Positions 17,574 through 20,159 of a stretch of DNA of 20,159 nt are shown piece by piece. This DNA is from Candidatus Shapirobacteria bacterium (GTDB lineage Bacteria > Patescibacteriota > Microgenomatia > VGLL01), in contig VGLL01000008.1 of NCBI GenBank assembly GCA_016866735.1, positions 1 through 20,159 of the forward strand, in the 5' to 3' direction. Within the stretch, counting starts at the first letter, position 1, and each line of letters starts with the position of its first letter. The notes under the pieces were generated by a model that worked only from the letters and a program-made list of their open reading frames with translations, searched no databases and was not told the origin of the DNA. Position numbers and translations under genes: made by a program.

Positions 17574-20159
17574 AGCAGTGCCCTCAACTCGGCAAAATCA
17601 GCGCCGTCAACAACACCGTCTTTGTTCAAGTCGGCCTCTTGGTCGGTAGTGCCATAGCGAGAGAGCATAATTTTCGCGTCCGCTCCGTTCACCTGGCCAT
17701 CATTATTGAGGTCGCCAGGTAGTTGACCGAGCCCAACTAAGGCAGAACAAGTAAAGCGCTTATCACAGCATGGTTGGCCGGAAAGGCAGCCATCGCCATG
17801 CCCAGCGTAATCGCTGGATAGCCAATAGGCGCTTTGTGATTTCCCGGCAGTATTCCAAACGCAAAATTGGGTTCGATTCTCGGGGCCAAAGCCAGTGGTG
17901 GTACAAACAGGCTGAGAAGTGGGCTGACCACTAATTAGATTGCGGGCATTGATTTCCATGGGGGATTGGTAGCAGCTCGGCTCATTGGCATAGAGGGGAT
18001 TTTGGCTTACTTTGACCACCAGACAATCATTCGCATTATGTTTTGTTCCGCCCAAGACTTGTACGCGGCAGCGCTCAAGGGGGCTGAAAGGCAGAGCGGG
18101 AGTCGGTCCGATTGGTTCGCAGCAACAGTTTCCATTACCAAGTCTGGTAGACCAAGTTTGGCAGGCTCCCCAGTTAGGATCAGCACAGACATAGCTTTGG
18201 AGGGGGCAAGCCACACTATTAATTCGGTAGGAACAGGCGATTGGTGTATTGCAGGCGGAACTGGCAGGCGACTGACAGGCAGTGGAACACTTCATTCCTT
18301 GAGCCGCACAAGCCGTAGGGCAGTTTTTTTGGGGATTATTGTAACCGATGCCCACGGGTATCCACTGGGCATTAGCAGCGGAAGCGACACCCGCCTCCGA
18401 AGCAGCGGCCACTCCCGCAGAGACAAAGGTTAATTTCGCAGCAATATCCTTGGAGAAAGTGGGCAGCCTCAGGAGTAGGCCCTTGTTTCCTGCGGTGATT
18501 TGGCGATCTTCGAGCGAGGCGCCCGTACTGGTATTAAAGATCTGGAGATGATAAGTACCGCCAGAAAGATCTGGTATTTCGAGCACGCCGCAGGAGACAT
18601 CCGCGATGCCCAGGGGCGAGGCCTTCTTCCTAATCATCTCTACCCAGTCGCTATCGGTGTTTAAAGTCCAAATCATGAGCTTTTCTGACCCTTTCCGGAG
18701 CCCTAAGCTTAAAAGCTTATTATTAGGCGAGTAGGTCGCCGGCTTAAACCTCTCTGTATTTCTCAAGTCTTCACCTTCGAGAAAATCGGCCATGGTTTTA
18801 TAAAACTGATAATTGTATCCCTGCTTGAGGGTTGGATCGATCAAGTTGTTGTGGGGTAGCCACCAGTAGAACGGAGCCACCGCAGCACCTTTCGCCATAA
18901 GTGTGGTCCAGACCGCCTGCCGTAACTCATCTACTTGATAGCAACATTTTCCAGATATATTGCAATTAGAATCATACTTACAGTTCCACGCGTAATCCGA
19001 TCCGGCCGCTTCATTCGCGAGTAGGCCTATTTCGGTTAACCCAATTGGTTTATTGCCGCCGTCGAAATAATCGCGAGAGAACTTAGTTAGTTTATCGTAA
19101 AGCGTCATGACTCCTGTTTGGCCAGCTTCGCAACCTGCGTCAGGCTCTGTGCCCTCATGGCCATAAATAGTTCTGCAGCCATACCAGTGCCAGTTAGCGA
19201 CATCAACGATAGAAAAGTTGCCTTTTACGGTGCTGCCCAAAGTGTCATATAGTCCGTGGTAGCTTAAGGTCAAAAGGCGCTTATGGGGTAGTGGCGTGAC
19301 ATCTTGGTCATTAAGGTAGTCATACATTTTCCTTAGCCAGTCTGTCTTTACTTGAGTTTCATTCCAGAACTCGTAAAAGAGGATGTTGCGGTTATAAAAG
19401 TAGCGGGCAGAAAGGTAGCGGAGTTTCCATTGGTAATACTTCTGGGCTTTGGCATCGGTCCAAAAGGCCGGAGACGAATTTTGGGGCAAGGGACCGCCAT
19501 TAACTTCGTTATAAGGGTTCCACGGCCACTCATTGTAGATTCCGGTAGGTTTTGGCGCGGGAGTCCAGTCCTGGAAAAATCCCTGCCATTCAAATACGGG
19601 AATTACATAAATGTTTCTCTCTTTGGCAAAGTCAATTACATGGTCCAGCGCCCAAGCTTGCTTTTGGCGGTTGTCGTAATTGCCAAGACCGCCCTTGCCC
19701 CACTCAAAAGAGAAACCCCATCCATTTCCCGGCCCTAGTCTTAAGACATTCATTTTGTTGCTCTTCAGCTCCTCTAACTGTTCTTCGAAAATGTAAGTGC
19801 CGCGGCACCACCTGGTGTTGGCGGGGTCGCCAAAGGCGATCGACGACAAAACGTTATTGTTAGTGCCGATTCCATAGAAGAAATTACCCCTTGCGTCTTC
19901 AAGATAGTTTTTGTCCTGTGGCGATACCCGGATCGGACCGGGCAGGTTCGTATCACTAACCTGGAACGATCCTGTCGGTAATGTTATTTCCCCGGAACTA
20001 TCTTTCATCTTTAACTGATAAGTCCACTCCCTGTCGCCGACCTCATCCGGAGAGAAGCGCAATCGCCATTCCCTGTCGCCCTGCACCAAACTTTCCATCG
20101 TGTTCCAGCTGCTCGAGGGGTACCAATAATAATCATTTTTTCCCTTATGCAGTAAAGAC
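17570..20159 (-). CDS. Glycoside hydrolase (clan-A TIM barrel) with Cys-rich region and dockerin; 5' end outside window
   Basis: The frame is open to the window edge, 20 codons beyond the first internal ATG (20098), so the true start is outside. From that ATG: an Ig-like DUF5060-type domain ends near residue 60; a TIM barrel spans about 61-450 with candidate acid/base E247 in FYEFWNETQ and nucleophile E356 in PIGLTEIGL, 109 residues apart as in clan GH-A; a beta-sandwich follows to about 560; then a Cys-rich region (about 585-775) and a canonical two-repeat dockerin (PGDLNNDGQVNGADAKIMLS, EADLNKDGVVDGADFAELRA). It should act outside the cell on polysaccharide. The exact GH family is not assignable by eye. 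Its stop overlaps the start of the cohesin gene, so enzyme and candidate anchor are co-translated. Confidence 0.9.
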   Translation of the reverse strand, partial: SLLHKGKNDYYWYPSSSWNTMESLVQGDREWRLRFSPDEVGDREWTYQLKMKDSSGEITLPTGSFQVSDTNLPGPIRVSPQDKNYLEDARGNFFYGIGTNNNVLSSIAFGDPANTRWCRGTYIFEEQLEELKSNKMNVLRLGPGNGWGFSFEWGKGGLGNYDNRQKQAWALDHVIDFAKERNIYVIPVFEWQGFFQDWTPAPKPTGIYNEWPWNPYNEVNGGPLPQNSSPAFWTDAKAQKYYQWKLRYLSARYFYNRNILFYEFWNETQVKTDWLRKMYDYLNDQDVTPLPHKRLLTLSYHGLYDTLGSTVKGNFSIVDVANWHWYGCRTIYGHEGTEPDAGCEAGQTGVMTLYDKLTKFSRDYFDGGNKPIGLTEIGLLANEAAGSDYAWNCKYDSNCNISGKCCYQVDELRQAVWTTLMAKGAAVAPFYWWLPHNNLIDPTLKQGYNYQFYKTMADFLEGEDLRNTERFKPATYSPNNKLLSLGLRKGSEKLMIWTLNTDSDWVEMIRKKASPLGIADVSCGVLEIPDLSGGTYHLQIFNTSTGASLEDRQITAGNKGLLLRLPTFSKDIAAKLTFVSAGVAAASEAGVASAANAQWIPVGIGYNNPQKNCPTACAAQGMKCSTACQSPASSACNTPIACSYRINSVACPLQSYVCADPNWGACQTWSTRLGNGNCCCEPIGPTPALPFSPLERCRVQVLGGTKHNANDCLVVKVSQNPLYANEPSCYQSPMEINARNLISGQPTSQPVCTTTGFGPENRTQFCVWNTAGKSQSAYWLSSDYAGHGDGCLSGQPCCDKRFTCSALVGLGQLPGDLNNDGQVNGADAKIMLSRYGTTDQEADLNKDGVVDGADFAELRALL

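Noticed and set aside
17232..17657. Plus-strand frame opposite the cohesin gene
   Set aside because: Antisense to well-supported domains on the minus strand; no motif.

Overview
The window looks like part of a chromosome from a Candidate Phyla Radiation (Patescibacteria) bacterium, possibly of the Microgenomates side; this is judged from protein style only. Pointers are small single-copy ribosomal genes with lineage-style extensions, standard code with TGA as stop, many membrane-anchored Cys-rich secreted proteins, PTPTPT-type linkers, dockerin and cohesin modules, and a high density of AbiE-like nucleotidyltransferase modules.

Layout. (1) 1-1073: the 3' end of an AbiE-like regulator gene and its nucleotidyltransferase, convergent with and overlapping rplL. 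(2) 1065-4640, minus strand: secE-nusG-rplK-rplA, then rplJ-rplL with its own promoter, an L10-leader RNA and an intrinsic terminator that looks like an attenuator. rpoBC does not follow rplL. (3) 4656-5431: a REP-associated tyrosine transposase between inverted copies of a 17-base palindrome. (4) 5500-7737: an unknown gene, RNase HII (rnhB) carrying two repeat-derived insertions, and a GalE-type epimerase. (5) 7789-8666: a second nucleotidyltransferase module. (6) 8678-14064: a surface protein, a large NHL-repeat protein with a C-terminal dockerin (minus strand), a membrane-anchored CAP-domain protein and a small membrane protein. (7) 14236-16056: a third nucleotidyltransferase module and a VapBC pair with an operator-like palindrome. 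(8) 16059-16129: tRNA-Ala(GGC) with an odd T-loop. (9) 16200-20159, minus strand: a membrane-anchored cohesin plus dockerin protein, translationally coupled to an upstream glycoside hydrolase (cut by the window edge) that also ends in a dockerin.

Two themes stand out. First, most genes at transcription-unit starts have a good -35/-10 pair whose -10 lies only 6-12 bases before the ATG, predicting leaderless or nearly leaderless mRNAs, while several operon-internal genes have Shine-Dalgarno sequences. Second, the cohesin and dockerin proteins suggest a small, surface-anchored, cellulosome-like assembly. Short palindromic and period-7/8 repeats occur in ribosomal intergenic DNA, in the L10 leader and in frame inside RNase HII.
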